Assembly: GCF_005116465.1 (NCBI RefSeq)
Contig: NZ_SWBM01000001.1
Location: 1,240,001 to 1,304,000 of the forward strand
Source: Robertmurraya kyonggiensis
GTDB lineage: Bacteria; Bacillota; Bacilli; Bacillales; Cytobacillaceae
DNA: 64,000 nt
Reading direction: 5' to 3'
In this document: piece after piece, positions 27,446 through 36,657 of the stretch
Numbering within the stretch: position 1 is the first letter of the stretch
How the letters are laid out: the number at the start of each line of letters is the position of its first letter
Program-made: the position numbers and the translations under genes
Notes under the pieces: generated by a model
Told to the model about the DNA's origin: nothing
The model's input: the letters and a program-made list of their open reading frames with translations, nothing else
Databases searched by the model: none

Positions 27446-28249
27446 GTGGAAATAGAATATTCAACAACGGAATCAAAACTCATCAGGTCATTAAAGCAAC
27501 TTGTATATTTTGGCTGGGAACAAGCACTATCATGTTTGTTTCCAGTCGTTATTTTTGCTTCCTTGGCCATAACAAAAATTATCCCTCTTCCTTTCTTGCC
27601 ACGGTATGATTGGTTACTTCTCATCTGCCTTCTAATGCAGTGGTGGATGGTACGTTCTGGACTTGAAACACGCGATGAACTAAAGGTTATCACTTTATTT
27701 CACCTGATCGGACTTGGGCTTGAGCTTTTCAAGACACATATGGGCTCTTGGTCTTATCCTGAGGAAGGATATTTCAAAATTCTTGGAGTACCTTTGTATA
27801 GTGGCTTCATGTATGCAAGTGTTGCAAGTTTTCTGTGCCAGGCGTGGCGACGGTTGAAGGTTGAACTGATTAAGTGGCCATCATTTTGGTTGGTTGTTCC
27901 ACTAGCTACTGCAATATACTTGAACTTTTTTACCCATCATTATTGGATTGATATACGATGGTGGTTATCTGCCCTAGTATTAATCGTGTTTTGGCAATCA
28001 TGGGTCACATATGAGGTAAATGGAACTCGCTATCGAATGCCAATAGCTCTATCGTTCGTACTCATTGGCTTTTTTATCTGGATAGCAGAAAATATCGCCA
28101 CGTTCTTTGGAGCATGGGAATATCCAAACCAAGCCGAAGCATGGAGTCTCGTTCATCTAGGAAAGGTAAGTTCGTGGCTCTTATTGGTGATTGTTAGCTT
28201 TCTTATCGTAGCAACGTTAAAGCTAGTAAAAAGAAAAAGAGATAGATAA
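27446..28249 (+). CDS. yoaT: DUF817 family membrane protein (YoaT-like)
   Basis: A 267-residue integral membrane protein with about eight segments, many tryptophans and the family-like stretch FKTHMGSWSYPEEGYFKI plus LGVPLYSGFMYASVASFLC; ENIATFFGAWEYPNQ lies near the C terminus. I match it to DUF817 (B. subtilis YoaT) from memory. Starts at GTG behind AAGGGGAG. Function unknown; the fold has been compared to carotenoid-biosynthesis-related membrane proteins. Monocistronic with a terminator directly after. Confidence 0.75.
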   Translation: MEIEYSTTESKLIRSLKQLVYFGWEQALSCLFPVVIFASLAITKIIPLPFLPRYDWLLLICLLMQWWMVRSGLETRDELKVITLFHLIGLGLELFKTHMGSWSYPEEGYFKILGVPLYSGFMYASVASFLCQAWRRLKVELIKWPSFWLVVPLATAIYLNFFTHHYWIDIRWWLSALVLIVFWQSWVTYEVNGTRYRMPIALSFVLIGFFIWIAENIATFFGAWEYPNQAEAWSLVHLGKVSSWLLLVIVSFLIVATLKLVKRKRDR

Positions 28250-28260
28250 TTTCTTAGACA

Positions 28261-28312
28261 AAAAAAAGCTGTTGCAAAAGGGTTATCAAAACCATTTGCA
28301 ACAGCTTCTTTA
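28261..28312. terminator. Bidirectional terminator between yoaT and the next minus-strand gene
   Basis: AAGCTGTTGCAAA (28266-28278) / TTTGCAACAGCTT (28295-28307), 13-bp perfect stem, A tract on one side and T-rich on the other. Confidence 0.88.
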
Positions 28313-28615
28313 ATGTAGCTCTTTAAACACACTTTCTACATCATGATAACCACTCTTATCCCGAGAATCAGGCTCGTCTGTTTCCAATGTCCATTCAGAT
28401 TTTACTGGCGTGAATTCATTCTGTTCATTTTTCCGAAACGGAGTATGAATATGATAGGTTTTACCATCTTTATTCACCGTATAACCCATATAATAAAGAT
28501 CATCTTGTCCTTGTTCCTCAAATATCCCTATATCATCAATACCAAACTTCTCAATGTAGGATTGAAACGGTTCCTTTAAATCTTGTATTATTTGCTTTCT
28601 TGTTAGGTGTTCCAT
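28310..28615 (-). CDS. Small conserved cytosolic protein (DUF5634-like)
   Basis: A 101-residue acidic protein without signal peptide or membrane segment. Begins MEHLTRKQIIQDLKEPFQSY and contains YYMGYTVNKDGKTYHIHTPF. I think it matches the Bacillus DUF5634 family but hold that loosely. GAAGGAGAATG precedes the ATG. It is convergent with yoaT and shares its terminator. Function unknown. Confidence 0.65.
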   Translation of the reverse strand: MEHLTRKQIIQDLKEPFQSYIEKFGIDDIGIFEEQGQDDLYYMGYTVNKDGKTYHIHTPFRKNEQNEFTPVKSEWTLETDEPDSRDKSGYHDVESVFKELH

Positions 28616-28731
28616 TTACATTCTCCTTCATAAAAAAATACTACATATAATATGTGTTAATTTCACTGAATTAAACATTGTAATTTTGTGTTATAATTCA
28701 GAAAAATCAGTTTGGTAGGGTGGGATTCCCA

Positions 28732-29418
28732 ATGATCAAAAAATTAATATTTGTACTGATTTCAACAATATTTTTAACTTCATGTAGTTCATACTCATTC
28801 AGCGACGAATGCCCTCCTAAAGCCATAATTGAATGGGTCGACATGGTTATGATTAATGATATTAAGTACGAATCTCCAGTTCCTGATGCTGGTGAAGAAG
28901 AGATAATTGTTGAAAAAGGCAAAAAGATTGGTGAGGTACAATATAAAATGGCAGATGACGCTTGTACAAATCACAAAACTAAAAATGGCGATGCAGCTTA
29001 CTTAGAAAAAGGAACAAACATTTATGAAATGAAAGGTTATCCATCAGCTTTAGCCGTTGTGGCAGATGACCGTGTGTTCGTTGCTGTTCAAAATCAAAAT
29101 GCCAAAACAGCTAAAGAACTACTCCCTTTGCAATCGCTTGTGAAAAATATTTATATTGAAAGCACAGAAGACGGCAGTCGACTTCACACGTTTTCCGATA
29201 CTTCAAAGAACCAGTTCATAGAAGCTTGGAAAAAACTAACATTAGCGGAAATGGAAGAAAAACACCAGCAAGGAGAACGTGTATTTTTAGAGATTGAGCT
29301 GAATAATGGTGTTAGTTTTCGACTCTTATATTGGGCTGATTCTAATGTGTTTCATATTGGGGTGACTGGAAACACAGAGTTAAAGAAAATCATTGAAGAA
29401 GAACGTACAAAATTATAA
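28732..29418 (+). CDS. Unrecognised lipoprotein
   Basis: About 228 residues beginning MIKKLIFVLISTIFLTSCSS, a typical lipoprotein signal with the modified cysteine near residue 18. The mature part holds a Cys-containing N-terminal region and a C-terminal half with SLVKNIYIESTEDGSR and VFLEIELNNGVSFRLLYW, suggesting a beta-rich domain. Ribosome site TAGGGTGGG. A -10 TATAAT lies at 28692. I cannot name a family. It stands alone and is followed by a terminator. Confidence 0.7.
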   Translation: MIKKLIFVLISTIFLTSCSSYSFSDECPPKAIIEWVDMVMINDIKYESPVPDAGEEEIIVEKGKKIGEVQYKMADDACTNHKTKNGDAAYLEKGTNIYEMKGYPSALAVVADDRVFVAVQNQNAKTAKELLPLQSLVKNIYIESTEDGSRLHTFSDTSKNQFIEAWKKLTLAEMEEKHQQGERVFLEIELNNGVSFRLLYWADSNVFHIGVTGNTELKKIIEEERTKL

Positions 29419-29482
29419 AGCGCAGGAGAGATTCGTACAAAATATATCACATGGAATTTTAATCCATCGATAGTTATATCTA

Positions 29483-29518
29483 GAAAGGATGCTCCGAAAG
29501 CCCGGAACATCCTTTTTA
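29483..29518 (+). terminator. Terminator between the lipoprotein gene and cysL
   Basis: AAAGGATG-CTCCG / CGGAACATCCTTT stem with an internal mismatch pair and T tail; could act in both directions. Confidence 0.8.
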
Positions 29519-29535
29519 AGATAAACACCTATTTT

Positions 29536-30399
29536 TCAAACTTCCTCCAATATTTTAATAAACGCCTTCACATTCTTCTGTTCAGCATTAATTGGATTAT
29601 ATATATAAGAAAACACACTTATTAAGGATTCATTAATCTTTAACTCCTGAAGATTTTCATCATTATTGACTAATTGTTGTGGCAAGAGAGATAGACCCAA
29701 ACCATTCTTAACTGCTTCTTTTATCCCTTGGTTACTCCCAATCGTCAGTGTAGAACGGGCCCTCAACCCGTGTGATTGGAAGAATTCCATCAAAATGGCT
29801 CTTGTACCAGAACCTTCTTCTCTCATTATCCAAGATTGTTCCTGTAACTCATTGATCGTCATGCCATTTGCTGTAAGGGTGTGATTAGTTGTACTTACTA
29901 TACATAAATGTTCCTCCATAAAAGGAACAGAGCGTATCTCCTTATCCTCATATTCTCCAACAATAAGACCAATATCGATAGAAGACGCTTGGATTGCCTT
30001 AACAATCTCATATGTATTTCCGATCAAAACATCAAACTCAAGTTCAGTATATTGATCCTTTAGTTCTCTGAGCAAAAGCGGTAAAAGGTATTCGCCAATC
30101 GTATAACTCGCACCTATTTTCAGTACACCTTTAATAGTCTGAGACTGTTCCAAAATTTCCTGCTTCGTTCGTTCCACAATCCCAATGATTTCTTTTGCGC
30201 GTTCTAGAAGTAATTCACCTGAAGTGGTGATGTGCAAAAACTTTGGTGAGCGTCGAAACAATTCAGTTCCGAATTCTTTTTCAAGATTTTTAATATGTAG
30301 ACTAACAGTAGGCTGGGACATCGAGAGCATCTCTGCTGTTTTTGTAAAATTCTTCACATCTGCTAACGTAACAAAGGTTTTAAATTCATCTAATTGCAT
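29536..30399 (-). CDS. cysL: LysR-family activator of sulfite reductase genes
   Basis: 287 residues: winged helix at ~1-60 (SMSQPTVSLHIKNLEKEFG) and an effector-binding domain (~90-287) with GASYTIGEYLLPLLLREL. It matches B. subtilis CysL (YwfK), which activates cysJI, and is divergent from cysJ with a 209-base gap, the same arrangement. A 15-base dyad ATTAG-N5-CTAAT (30417-30431) upstream of its own start fits the LysR T-N11-A rule and may mediate autoregulation. Confidence 0.9.
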   Translation of the reverse strand: MQLDEFKTFVTLADVKNFTKTAEMLSMSQPTVSLHIKNLEKEFGTELFRRSPKFLHITTSGELLLERAKEIIGIVERTKQEILEQSQTIKGVLKIGASYTIGEYLLPLLLRELKDQYTELEFDVLIGNTYEIVKAIQASSIDIGLIVGEYEDKEIRSVPFMEEHLCIVSTTNHTLTANGMTINELQEQSWIMREEGSGTRAILMEFFQSHGLRARSTLTIGSNQGIKEAVKNGLGLSLLPQQLVNNDENLQELKINESLISVFSYIYNPINAEQKNVKAFIKILEEV

Positions 30400-30416
30400 T
30401 TTTATCCCACCTTATC

Positions 30417-30431
30417 ATTAGAAATCCTAAT
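30417..30431. promoter_or_regulatory. LysR-type binding site candidate
   Basis: ATTAGAAATCCTAAT is a 15-base dyad of the T-N11-A form, 18 bases upstream of cysL, in the cysL-cysJ divergent region. Confidence 0.5.
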
Positions 30432-30532
30432 AGCTTATATTAATAAAAATTATTTTACTTATTGAATCGAATTCAGTAAAGTCAAATAATAACCGAAGTT
30501 TCTAAATTTTTTTGATACTAATCCCAACTTAT

Positions 30533-30560
30533 TTGATAGGAAAAGTGAAGATATTATGAT
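30533..30560 (+). promoter_or_regulatory. Promoter of cysJI
   Basis: -35 TTGATA (30533-30538), 16-base spacer, -10 TATGAT (30555-30560), 48 bases before the cysJ start. Confidence 0.6.
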
Positions 30561-30608
30561 ATAAACATAATATATAGTTTTTGAGAATTTATTGTGAGGT
30601 GGATTGTT

Positions 30609-32408
30609 TTGCAATTCCAGGTAGGTAATAGCCCGTTTAATCAGAATCAGGTAGAGCTACTCAACCAACTTCTAACAACATTAACCGATTCCCAAAAAAT
30701 TTGGTTGAGCGGCTATTTTGCAGCTTCAATTACAAATAGTGCAACCAACGCTCCACGGTCGACTGAAACGACATCGAAACCAATGAAAGACATTACAATT
30801 CTTTTCGGTTCCCAAACCGGAAATGCCCATGGGCTTTCGAAAAAAGCTGGAGCTACATTCAAGGAAAATGGATTTGATGTGACCGTTTCTGCGATGAATG
30901 ATTTCAAACCGAATCAATTAAAAAAGGTTAGCAACCTACTAATCATTGTTAGTACACACGGAGAAGGGGAGCCACCTGATAACGCGATTATTTTCCACGA
31001 ATTTCTTCATGGAAAAAGAGCGCCAAAGCTTGACCATGTAAATTTCTCTGTCCTATCACTTGGAGACAGTTCTTATGAGTTTTTCTGTGAGACTGGAAAG
31101 CAGTTTGACAAACGATTAGAAGAGCTTGGGGCATCAAGAGTATACCCACGCTTTGATTGTGATCTTGATTTTGAAGAACCAGCAGCCGAATGGCTTGACG
31201 GCGTTCTGCGTAGTCTAAACGAACAAGAGGGAGGCGTACATCAAGAAGTTGCTGCAACGACAATGACTGCCCCAACCTCTACTTATACAAGAAGTAATCC
31301 GTTTAAAGCCGAGGTCATTGAAAATATCAATTTGAATGGTCGTGGCTCGAATAAAGAAACACGTCATCTGGAAATTTCTTTAGAAGGGTCAAATCTCACT
31401 TACAAACCAGGCGACAGTCTTGGTGTGTATCCAGAAAATGATCCTGAATTAGTGGAGTTCCTCCTTCAGGAATTACCTTGGAGTACAAGTGATTCCGTCA
31501 CGATTAATAAGCATGGGGATATTTTATCACTAAAAGAAGCCCTTACTACTTACTATGAAATCACGGTTTTATCAAAGCCACTTTTACAAAAAATCGCGGA
31601 CCATACAACCAATGAAAAGTTACAGGAACTTTTATCCGCTGGCAATGAAGAAAAGCTGAAAACCTATATCGATGGACGAGATGTCATTGATCTAGTCCGT
31701 GATTATGGGGTATGGGGAAGTTCAGCTCAAGAATTCGTTTCGATACTACGAAAAATCCCAGCTCGACTATACTCGATTTCAAGCAGTATCCAAGCCAATC
31801 CTGATGAAGTTCACCTTACGATTGGTGCAGTCCGCTATACAACTCATGACAGGCAAAGAAAAGGCGTCTGCTCTACTTTTGCAGCAGAACGATTAAATAT
31901 CGGCGACAAAATTCCGGTCTTTGTTCAGGAAAATGACAACTTTAAATTACCAGAAAATCCAGAGACACCGATTATCATGATTGGACCTGGAACAGGAGTT
32001 GCTCCATTCCGCGCCTTTATTCAAGAGAGAGAAGAAATTGGGGCAGAAGGGAAGTCATGGTTATTCTTCGGAGACCAACATTTCATGACGGATTTCCTTT
32101 ACCAAACGGAATGGAAGCAATGGTTACAAAACGGTACACTTACCAAATTAGATGTCGCTTTTTCAAGAGATACCGAAGAAAAAGTATATGTACAGCATCG
32201 TATGCTTGCGCAAAGCAAGGAATTGTTCGCGTGGTTAGAGGAAGGTGCGACAGTGTATATATGCGGCGATGAAAAAAATATGGCAAAGGACGTACACAAC
32301 ACACTTTTACAAATCATCGAAACAGAGGGTGGCTTAAGTCACGAACAAGCTGAAGAGTATTTAACCAACCTTCAACAACAGAAACGTTATCAAAGAGACG
32401 TATATTAA
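30609..32408 (+). CDS. cysJ: NADPH sulfite reductase flavoprotein alpha subunit
   Basis: Transfers electrons from NADPH through FAD and FMN to CysI. 599 residues: an N-terminal helical segment, a flavodoxin domain (~65-210; [28 protein letters not shown]), an FAD domain with ARLYSISSS (~390) and an NADPH domain ending [11 protein letters not shown] ([22 protein letters not shown]). Start is TTG at 30609, seven bases after GAGGTGG; the in-frame GTG at 30594 precedes that site. Closely follows B. subtilis CysJ. Confidence 0.96.
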   Translation: MQFQVGNSPFNQNQVELLNQLLTTLTDSQKIWLSGYFAASITNSATNAPRSTETTSKPMKDITILFGSQTGNAHGLSKKAGATFKENGFDVTVSAMNDFKPNQLKKVSNLLIIVSTHGEGEPPDNAIIFHEFLHGKRAPKLDHVNFSVLSLGDSSYEFFCETGKQFDKRLEELGASRVYPRFDCDLDFEEPAAEWLDGVLRSLNEQEGGVHQEVAATTMTAPTSTYTRSNPFKAEVIENINLNGRGSNKETRHLEISLEGSNLTYKPGDSLGVYPENDPELVEFLLQELPWSTSDSVTINKHGDILSLKEALTTYYEITVLSKPLLQKIADHTTNEKLQELLSAGNEEKLKTYIDGRDVIDLVRDYGVWGSSAQEFVSILRKIPARLYSISSSIQANPDEVHLTIGAVRYTTHDRQRKGVCSTFAAERLNIGDKIPVFVQENDNFKLPENPETPIIMIGPGTGVAPFRAFIQEREEIGAEGKSWLFFGDQHFMTDFLYQTEWKQWLQNGTLTKLDVAFSRDTEEKVYVQHRMLAQSKELFAWLEEGATVYICGDEKNMAKDVHNTLLQIIETEGGLSHEQAEEYLTNLQQQKRYQRDVY

Positions 32409-32439
32409 TAGAACCTGCATGGAAGGAGTTGTTTTCGAA

Positions 32440-34158
32440 ATGGGAACTGATATATTAAAGGCACCTGAGGGAGCGCCTAGCAGGAACGAACATTTAAAGA
32501 AAGAAAGTAATTTTTTACGAGGTACTTTAAAAGAAGAATTTGAGGACCGCCTAAATGGTGGTGTATCCGAGGACGCAAACCAATTGATTAAGTTTCACGG
32601 AAGCTACCAACAGGATGACCGTGACCTTCGTAATGAGCGCCAGAAGCAAAAGCTCGAGCCGGCATATCAATTCATGATTCGCGTCCGCTTGCCTGGAGGA
32701 GTCTCAACACCAGAACAATGGCTTGTCATGGATGATTTATCCGAAAAATACGGAAACGGTACATTAAAAATCACAACCCGCCAAACGTTTCAAATGCACG
32801 GAATACTAAAATGGAATATGAAGAAAACGATGCAGGGCATCAATCAGGCTCTGATGGATACAATCGCAGCTTGTGGTGACGTCAATCGTAATGTCATGAG
32901 CAATTCGAATCCATTCCAATCAGAGCTTCATGCTGAAGTGTATGAATGGGCGAAAAAGCTAAGTGATGACCTTCTGCCGCGTACAAGAGCTTACCACGAG
33001 ATTTGGCTCGATGAGGAGAAGGTTTTCAGCACACCAGAGGTAGAAGAAGTAGAGCCGATGTACGGACCTGTATACTTACCGCGAAAATTCAAAATCGGAG
33101 TAGCAATTCCTCCGTCTAATGATGTAGACGTATTTTCACAGGATATCGGGTTCATTGCGATTGTTGAAGATAGAAGTCTCCTCGGTTTCAATGTCGCTAT
33201 CGGTGGCGGCATGGGCATGACGCACGGGGATAAAGAGACTTACCCGCAGCTTGCGAAGGTGATCGGGTTCTGTAAGCCAGAGCAAATTTATCAAGTGGCA
33301 GAAAAGATCATTACGATACAACGTGATTATGGCAATCGTTCTAGCCGAAAAAATGCACGTTTCAAATATACAGTGGATCGTCTTGGCTTAGAAACTGTAA
33401 TCGAAGAACTGCATAATCGACTTGGATGGCGTTTAGAGGAAGCAAAGCCATTCCATTTTGACCATAATGGCGACCGTTATGGTTGGGTAGAAGGTACAAA
33501 AGGAAAATGGCATTATACTCTTTTTATCGAAGGTGGAAGAGTAAAAGATTTCGAGAATCTGAAGATTAAGACTGGACTTCGTGAAATTGCCAAGGTACAT
33601 AAAGGCGATTTCCGCCTGACAGCCAATCAAAACTTAATCATTGCGAATGTTTCTACACGCAGTAAGAAAAAGATTAACGATTTGCTTGAGCACTATGGGT
33701 TAACAGATGGTAGTCACTTCTCTGCTCTTCGTCGCAATTCAATGGCCTGTGTATCGTTGCCAACTTGTGGGTTAGCAATGGCTGAGGCAGAACGCTATTT
33801 ACCGACACTTATCGATAAAATTGAAACGATTATCGATGAAAGTGGATTACGTGATGAAGAAATCACAATCCGTATGACTGGCTGTCCAAATGGCTGTGCA
33901 CGTCATGCCCTTGGAGAGATTGGTTTTATCGGAAAATCGGTTGGTAAATACAATATGTATTTAGGTGCTGCTTTTGACGGAAGTCGCTTAAGCAAATTGT
34001 ACCGCGAAAATATTGGGGAAGAAGAGATTCTAAACGAGCTCCGAATACTACTCCCACGTTACGCAAAAGAACGAGAGCTTGGAGAACATTTTGGTGATTT
34101 CGTTATTCGTGCGGGTATTGTAAAAGCAACGACTGACGGAACCAATTTCCATGATTAA
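32440..34158 (+). CDS. cysI: Sulfite reductase hemoprotein beta subunit
   Basis: Reduces sulfite to sulfide with a coupled siroheme and 4Fe-4S cluster. 572 residues with the cluster/siroheme cysteines in [10 protein letters not shown] and [10 protein letters not shown] near residues 440-485 and siroheme-binding Arg/Lys segments such as [19 protein letters not shown]. Start [11 protein letters not shown] at 32440, 31 bases after cysJ, with AAGGAG upstream. Needs the siroheme made by SumT, SirB and SirC, encoded 4 kb downstream. Confidence 0.97.
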   Translation: MGTDILKAPEGAPSRNEHLKKESNFLRGTLKEEFEDRLNGGVSEDANQLIKFHGSYQQDDRDLRNERQKQKLEPAYQFMIRVRLPGGVSTPEQWLVMDDLSEKYGNGTLKITTRQTFQMHGILKWNMKKTMQGINQALMDTIAACGDVNRNVMSNSNPFQSELHAEVYEWAKKLSDDLLPRTRAYHEIWLDEEKVFSTPEVEEVEPMYGPVYLPRKFKIGVAIPPSNDVDVFSQDIGFIAIVEDRSLLGFNVAIGGGMGMTHGDKETYPQLAKVIGFCKPEQIYQVAEKIITIQRDYGNRSSRKNARFKYTVDRLGLETVIEELHNRLGWRLEEAKPFHFDHNGDRYGWVEGTKGKWHYTLFIEGGRVKDFENLKIKTGLREIAKVHKGDFRLTANQNLIIANVSTRSKKKINDLLEHYGLTDGSHFSALRRNSMACVSLPTCGLAMAEAERYLPTLIDKIETIIDESGLRDEEITIRMTGCPNGCARHALGEIGFIGKSVGKYNMYLGAAFDGSRLSKLYRENIGEEEILNELRILLPRYAKERELGEHFGDFVIRAGIVKATTDGTNFHD

Positions 34159-34192
34159 GAAAGCTTCTTTTCTGCAATATTAGCCTAACGCT

Positions 34193-34240
34193 TACATCGT
34201 TCAGCACTAGCCCTGTGCTGAACGATGTATTAGAATTTTT
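34193..34240 (+). terminator. Terminator of cysJI
   Basis: TACATCGTTCAGCAC (34193-34207) / GTGCTGAACGATGTA (34215-34229): 15-bp perfect stem, 7-base loop, then TTAGAATTTTT. Confidence 0.85.
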
Positions 34241-34252
34241 AGAATATAAATG

Positions 34253-34280
34253 TTGACAAATCACATTGAAATGGTAGGAT
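34253..34280 (+). promoter_or_regulatory. Promoter of the yezD-like gene
   Basis: Consensus -35 TTGACA (34253-34258), 16-base spacer, -10 TAGGAT (34275-34280). Confidence 0.7.
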
Positions 34281-34337
34281 TAATTTAACTAATTTCTGTT
34301 TAAGTCCTAATACACCAAAAAGGGATTTTTAAATATC

Positions 34338-34499
34338 ATGAAAGGAGGGCGAATCGACCTGAAACCAGCAGATTGGCAAAATACGATCAAACACCTAGAA
34401 GACATGCTGGAGACGATGAAATTTGGTTCGATAACCTTAATCGTTCAGGATGGGAAAATCGTACAAATTGAAAAAAACGAAAAGATTCGTCTCCAATAA
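34338..34499 (+). CDS. yezD: YezD-like (DUF2292) small protein
   Basis: A 53-codon frame whose C-terminal half, KFGSITLIVQDGKIVQIEKN, matches the short DUF2292/YezD family. Codons before that are variable. The only in-frame ATG (34338) precedes the best ribosome site AAAGGAGGG (34341-34349), so translation may really begin at CTG 34359, ten bases after it, giving 46 residues; the ATG then has only a weak AGGGA. Promoter upstream and terminator downstream make it a separate unit between cysJI and the cysH operon. The setting suggests a sulfur-metabolism role; function unknown. Confidence 0.78.
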   Translation: MKGGRIDLKPADWQNTIKHLEDMLETMKFGSITLIVQDGKIVQIEKNEKIRLQ

Positions 34500-34570
34500 C
34501 AGCAGCACGAACACATACGGTTAAGATTAAACAACAACTCATAAATAAATTATTGCTGACTAGACAACTA

Positions 34571-34612
34571 GAGGCAGTCTTTCACGTTATTGGTGAAGAC
34601 TGTCTTTTTTTA
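34571..34612 (+). terminator. Terminator of the yezD-like gene
   Basis: GGCAGTCTTTCAC / GTGAAGACTGTC stem with a single bulge, then TTTTTTT. Confidence 0.88.
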
Positions 34613-34629
34613 TTAAGGCTTTTTTCTCA

Positions 34630-34820
34630 AACTTAGTTATCTATGGGACCAATACTTATAGAAATCAGTAATGATTTCACTGCTTTCTAGCTCTAAAGGA
34701 AAGAGTAAAAAGCTATACAACTAAGTTAAGAAGCACAATATGGCTTTTTCTACGTTAAAATCGGTACTAAGATTTTAACATCAATATTTATGAAACAGCC
34801 TTTAATAAAAGGAGGTTTTA
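34630..34820 (+). promoter_or_regulatory. Structured leader of the cysH operon, class unknown
   Basis: Closing stem AACTTAGTT (34630-34638) / AACTAAGTT (34719-34727) encloses TATAG/CTATA (34657-34661/34713-34717), hairpin GAAATCA-GTAA-TGATTTC (34661-34678) and CTTTC/GAAAG. Downstream are a 9-bp hairpin GTTAAAATC/GATTTTAAC (34754-34779) and CCTTT/AAAGG (34799-34812), which would cover part of the cysH ribosome site AAAGGAGG. It lacks the S-box consensus found before B. subtilis cysH. Pairing is by eye. Confidence 0.4.
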
Positions 34821-34823
34821 CCA

Positions 34824-35540
34824 ATGAAAGGGATTGTAACCTACGAAAATTGGCAATCTATTTCCGATTCATTTCCAATAGAGGATGAAACAAAGGGTGC
34901 ACGCTCTGTTTTAGAATGGGCCTATAACGTTTATAACGATGAGAAAATTGTCTATGCTTCAAGCTTTGGAGCAGAGGCAATCGTATTAATCGATATCATC
35001 GCACAGGTGAAACATGATGCAAGAATCGTATTTTTAGATACAGATTTACATTTCCCTGAAACCTATGATGTTATTAAAAAAATGGAAGAGCGGTTTCCAT
35101 TACTTCAAATCGAGAAGAAGAAACCAGCGCTAACTCTAGATGAACAAGCAGCTGAATTTGGAACAGCGCTTTGGAAAAGAGACCCGAACCAATGCTGTCA
35201 TATCCGAAAGGTCGTTCCTTTACGTGAAACTTTGAGTACAAAAGAAGCATGGATCTCCGGTCTCAGAAGAGAGCAATCGCCAACAAGAGCAAACACCGAA
35301 TTCATCAATAAAGATGAGAAGTTTAAAAATATCAAGATTTGTCCACTCATTCATTGGACTTGGGATGAGGTATGGGCATATATCCGAGAACGTGACCTCC
35401 CATATAATGAGTTGCATGACCACAATTATCCGAGTATTGGCTGCTTCCCATGTACGCAAGCTGTCTTAGCTAATGGTGACTCAAGAGCTGGTCGTTGGAC
35501 CGGAAGTACAAAGACAGAGTGCGGCTTGCACACTAGCTAG
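34824..35540 (+). CDS. cysH: APS/PAPS reductase
   Basis: Reduces activated sulfate to sulfite. 238 residues; cysteine pairs in NQCCHIRKV (~residue 120) and GCFPC (~205) would hold the 4Fe-4S cluster typical of APS-using enzymes, and ECGLH at the C terminus carries the catalytic cysteine. [14 protein letters not shown] is the nucleotide-binding loop. AAAGGAGG site before ATG. First gene of a seven-gene operon whose order, cysH-cysP-sat-cysC-sumT-sirB-sirC, equals that of B. subtilis. Confidence 0.96.
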   Translation: MKGIVTYENWQSISDSFPIEDETKGARSVLEWAYNVYNDEKIVYASSFGAEAIVLIDIIAQVKHDARIVFLDTDLHFPETYDVIKKMEERFPLLQIEKKKPALTLDEQAAEFGTALWKRDPNQCCHIRKVVPLRETLSTKEAWISGLRREQSPTRANTEFINKDEKFKNIKICPLIHWTWDEVWAYIRERDLPYNELHDHNYPSIGCFPCTQAVLANGDSRAGRWTGSTKTECGLHTS

Positions 35541-35554
35541 AGGAGGTTTTCCAA

Positions 35555-36622
35555 TTGATTGTTATTGCCATCCTCATAGGACTGTTTTTTGCCATTAACA
35601 TAGGCGCAAGTGGTGCAGCAGCCTCAATGGGTATTTCTTATGGTTCAGGAGTTGTAAAGAAGAGAATGGCATTGGTACTATGTGCGATTGCAGTCTTTCT
35701 CGGAGCCTATTTTGGTGGTGGGGAAGTTGTCAAAACATTAGGAAACGACATTGTCCCGAGCGATTCTTTTACAATATCGATTACGATTATTGTATTATTA
35801 TCAGCTTCACTATCGTTATTCTTAGCCAATATTTTGGGAATTCCACTTTCTACAAGCGAAGTAGTTGTTGGTTCCATTGTTGGGGTAGGAATCGTCTATC
35901 AAACTCTTTTTCTACAAAATCTGTTATGGATTATGTTGTTTTGGCTCCTAACGCCATTCATTGCCTTTTTATTAGCACTTGCAGCTACATTTTTATTAAA
36001 AATACCTTTTATGAAAAAGGTTTTGAAAACATCCTTAGTCCTTAAGATTCTGCCACTTTTAGTGGTGTTCATGGGAATGTTTGAGGCATTTTCAGCCGGG
36101 ATGAATAATGTGGCTAATGCCGTTGGCCCACTCGTTGCAGCAGGCATTATGTCGACCCACTCAGGCGTGTTTTGGGGTGGACTATTTGTTGCACTAGGTG
36201 CCCTTATTTTAGGAAAAAAAGTGTTAGAAACGAACGGGAAGAAAATTACCACGATTCGACTAGAAGAGGGTTGTATCATTTCTGGTACAGGTGCAACCAT
36301 CGTCACAATTGCATCAGTCTTTGGAATTCCCGTCCCATTAACACAAATTACGACGAGCTCCATTATTGGCATCGGTTTTGCCAAAGACGGAATCGCTGTT
36401 TTAAAAAAGAAAATTGTCGTGCAATTACTTACAGTGTGGATCGTATCACCCGTGATTTCAATGGTACTTTCTTATTCGCTCATTCAAATCATTATTGAAA
36501 AGAATTTCTACCCAGTTATTGTCGTGGTCGGCGTACTTATTGCCGCTCTTGGAATTGTTTCCTTAATGAAAAGAAGAGACCACGAAATTATTTTAACTAC
36601 TAAAGCAAGAGAGGATTCATAA
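35555..36622 (+). CDS. cysP: Sulfate permease of the PiT family
   Basis: Membrane protein (355 residues, about ten segments) related to phosphate PiT transporters but matching B. subtilis CysP by length and place. Family repeats: GIPLSTSEVVVGSIVGVG in the first half and FGIPVPLTQITTSSIIGIG in the second. Starts at TTG after GGAGG, 14 bases after cysH. Imports sulfate for the next enzymes. A 7-bp stem AAGAGAG/CTCTCTT (36607-36630) spans its stop codon. Confidence 0.93.
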   Translation: MIVIAILIGLFFAINIGASGAAASMGISYGSGVVKKRMALVLCAIAVFLGAYFGGGEVVKTLGNDIVPSDSFTISITIIVLLSASLSLFLANILGIPLSTSEVVVGSIVGVGIVYQTLFLQNLLWIMLFWLLTPFIAFLLALAATFLLKIPFMKKVLKTSLVLKILPLLVVFMGMFEAFSAGMNNVANAVGPLVAAGIMSTHSGVFWGGLFVALGALILGKKVLETNGKKITTIRLEEGCIISGTGATIVTIASVFGIPVPLTQITTSSIIGIGFAKDGIAVLKKKIVVQLLTVWIVSPVISMVLSYSLIQIIIEKNFYPVIVVVGVLIAALGIVSLMKRRDHEIILTTKAREDS

Positions 36623-36657
36623 GCTCTCTTCAATATAATTAGCTGAAAGGATTGATT

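Noticed and set aside
34613-34823. S-box (SAM riboswitch) before cysH
   Set aside because: The conserved S-box core was looked for because B. subtilis has it there, but it is not present.
35899-36384. 161-codon minus-strand frame inside cysP
   Set aside because: Mirror of a membrane protein gene; no ribosome site and composition typical of an antisense reading.
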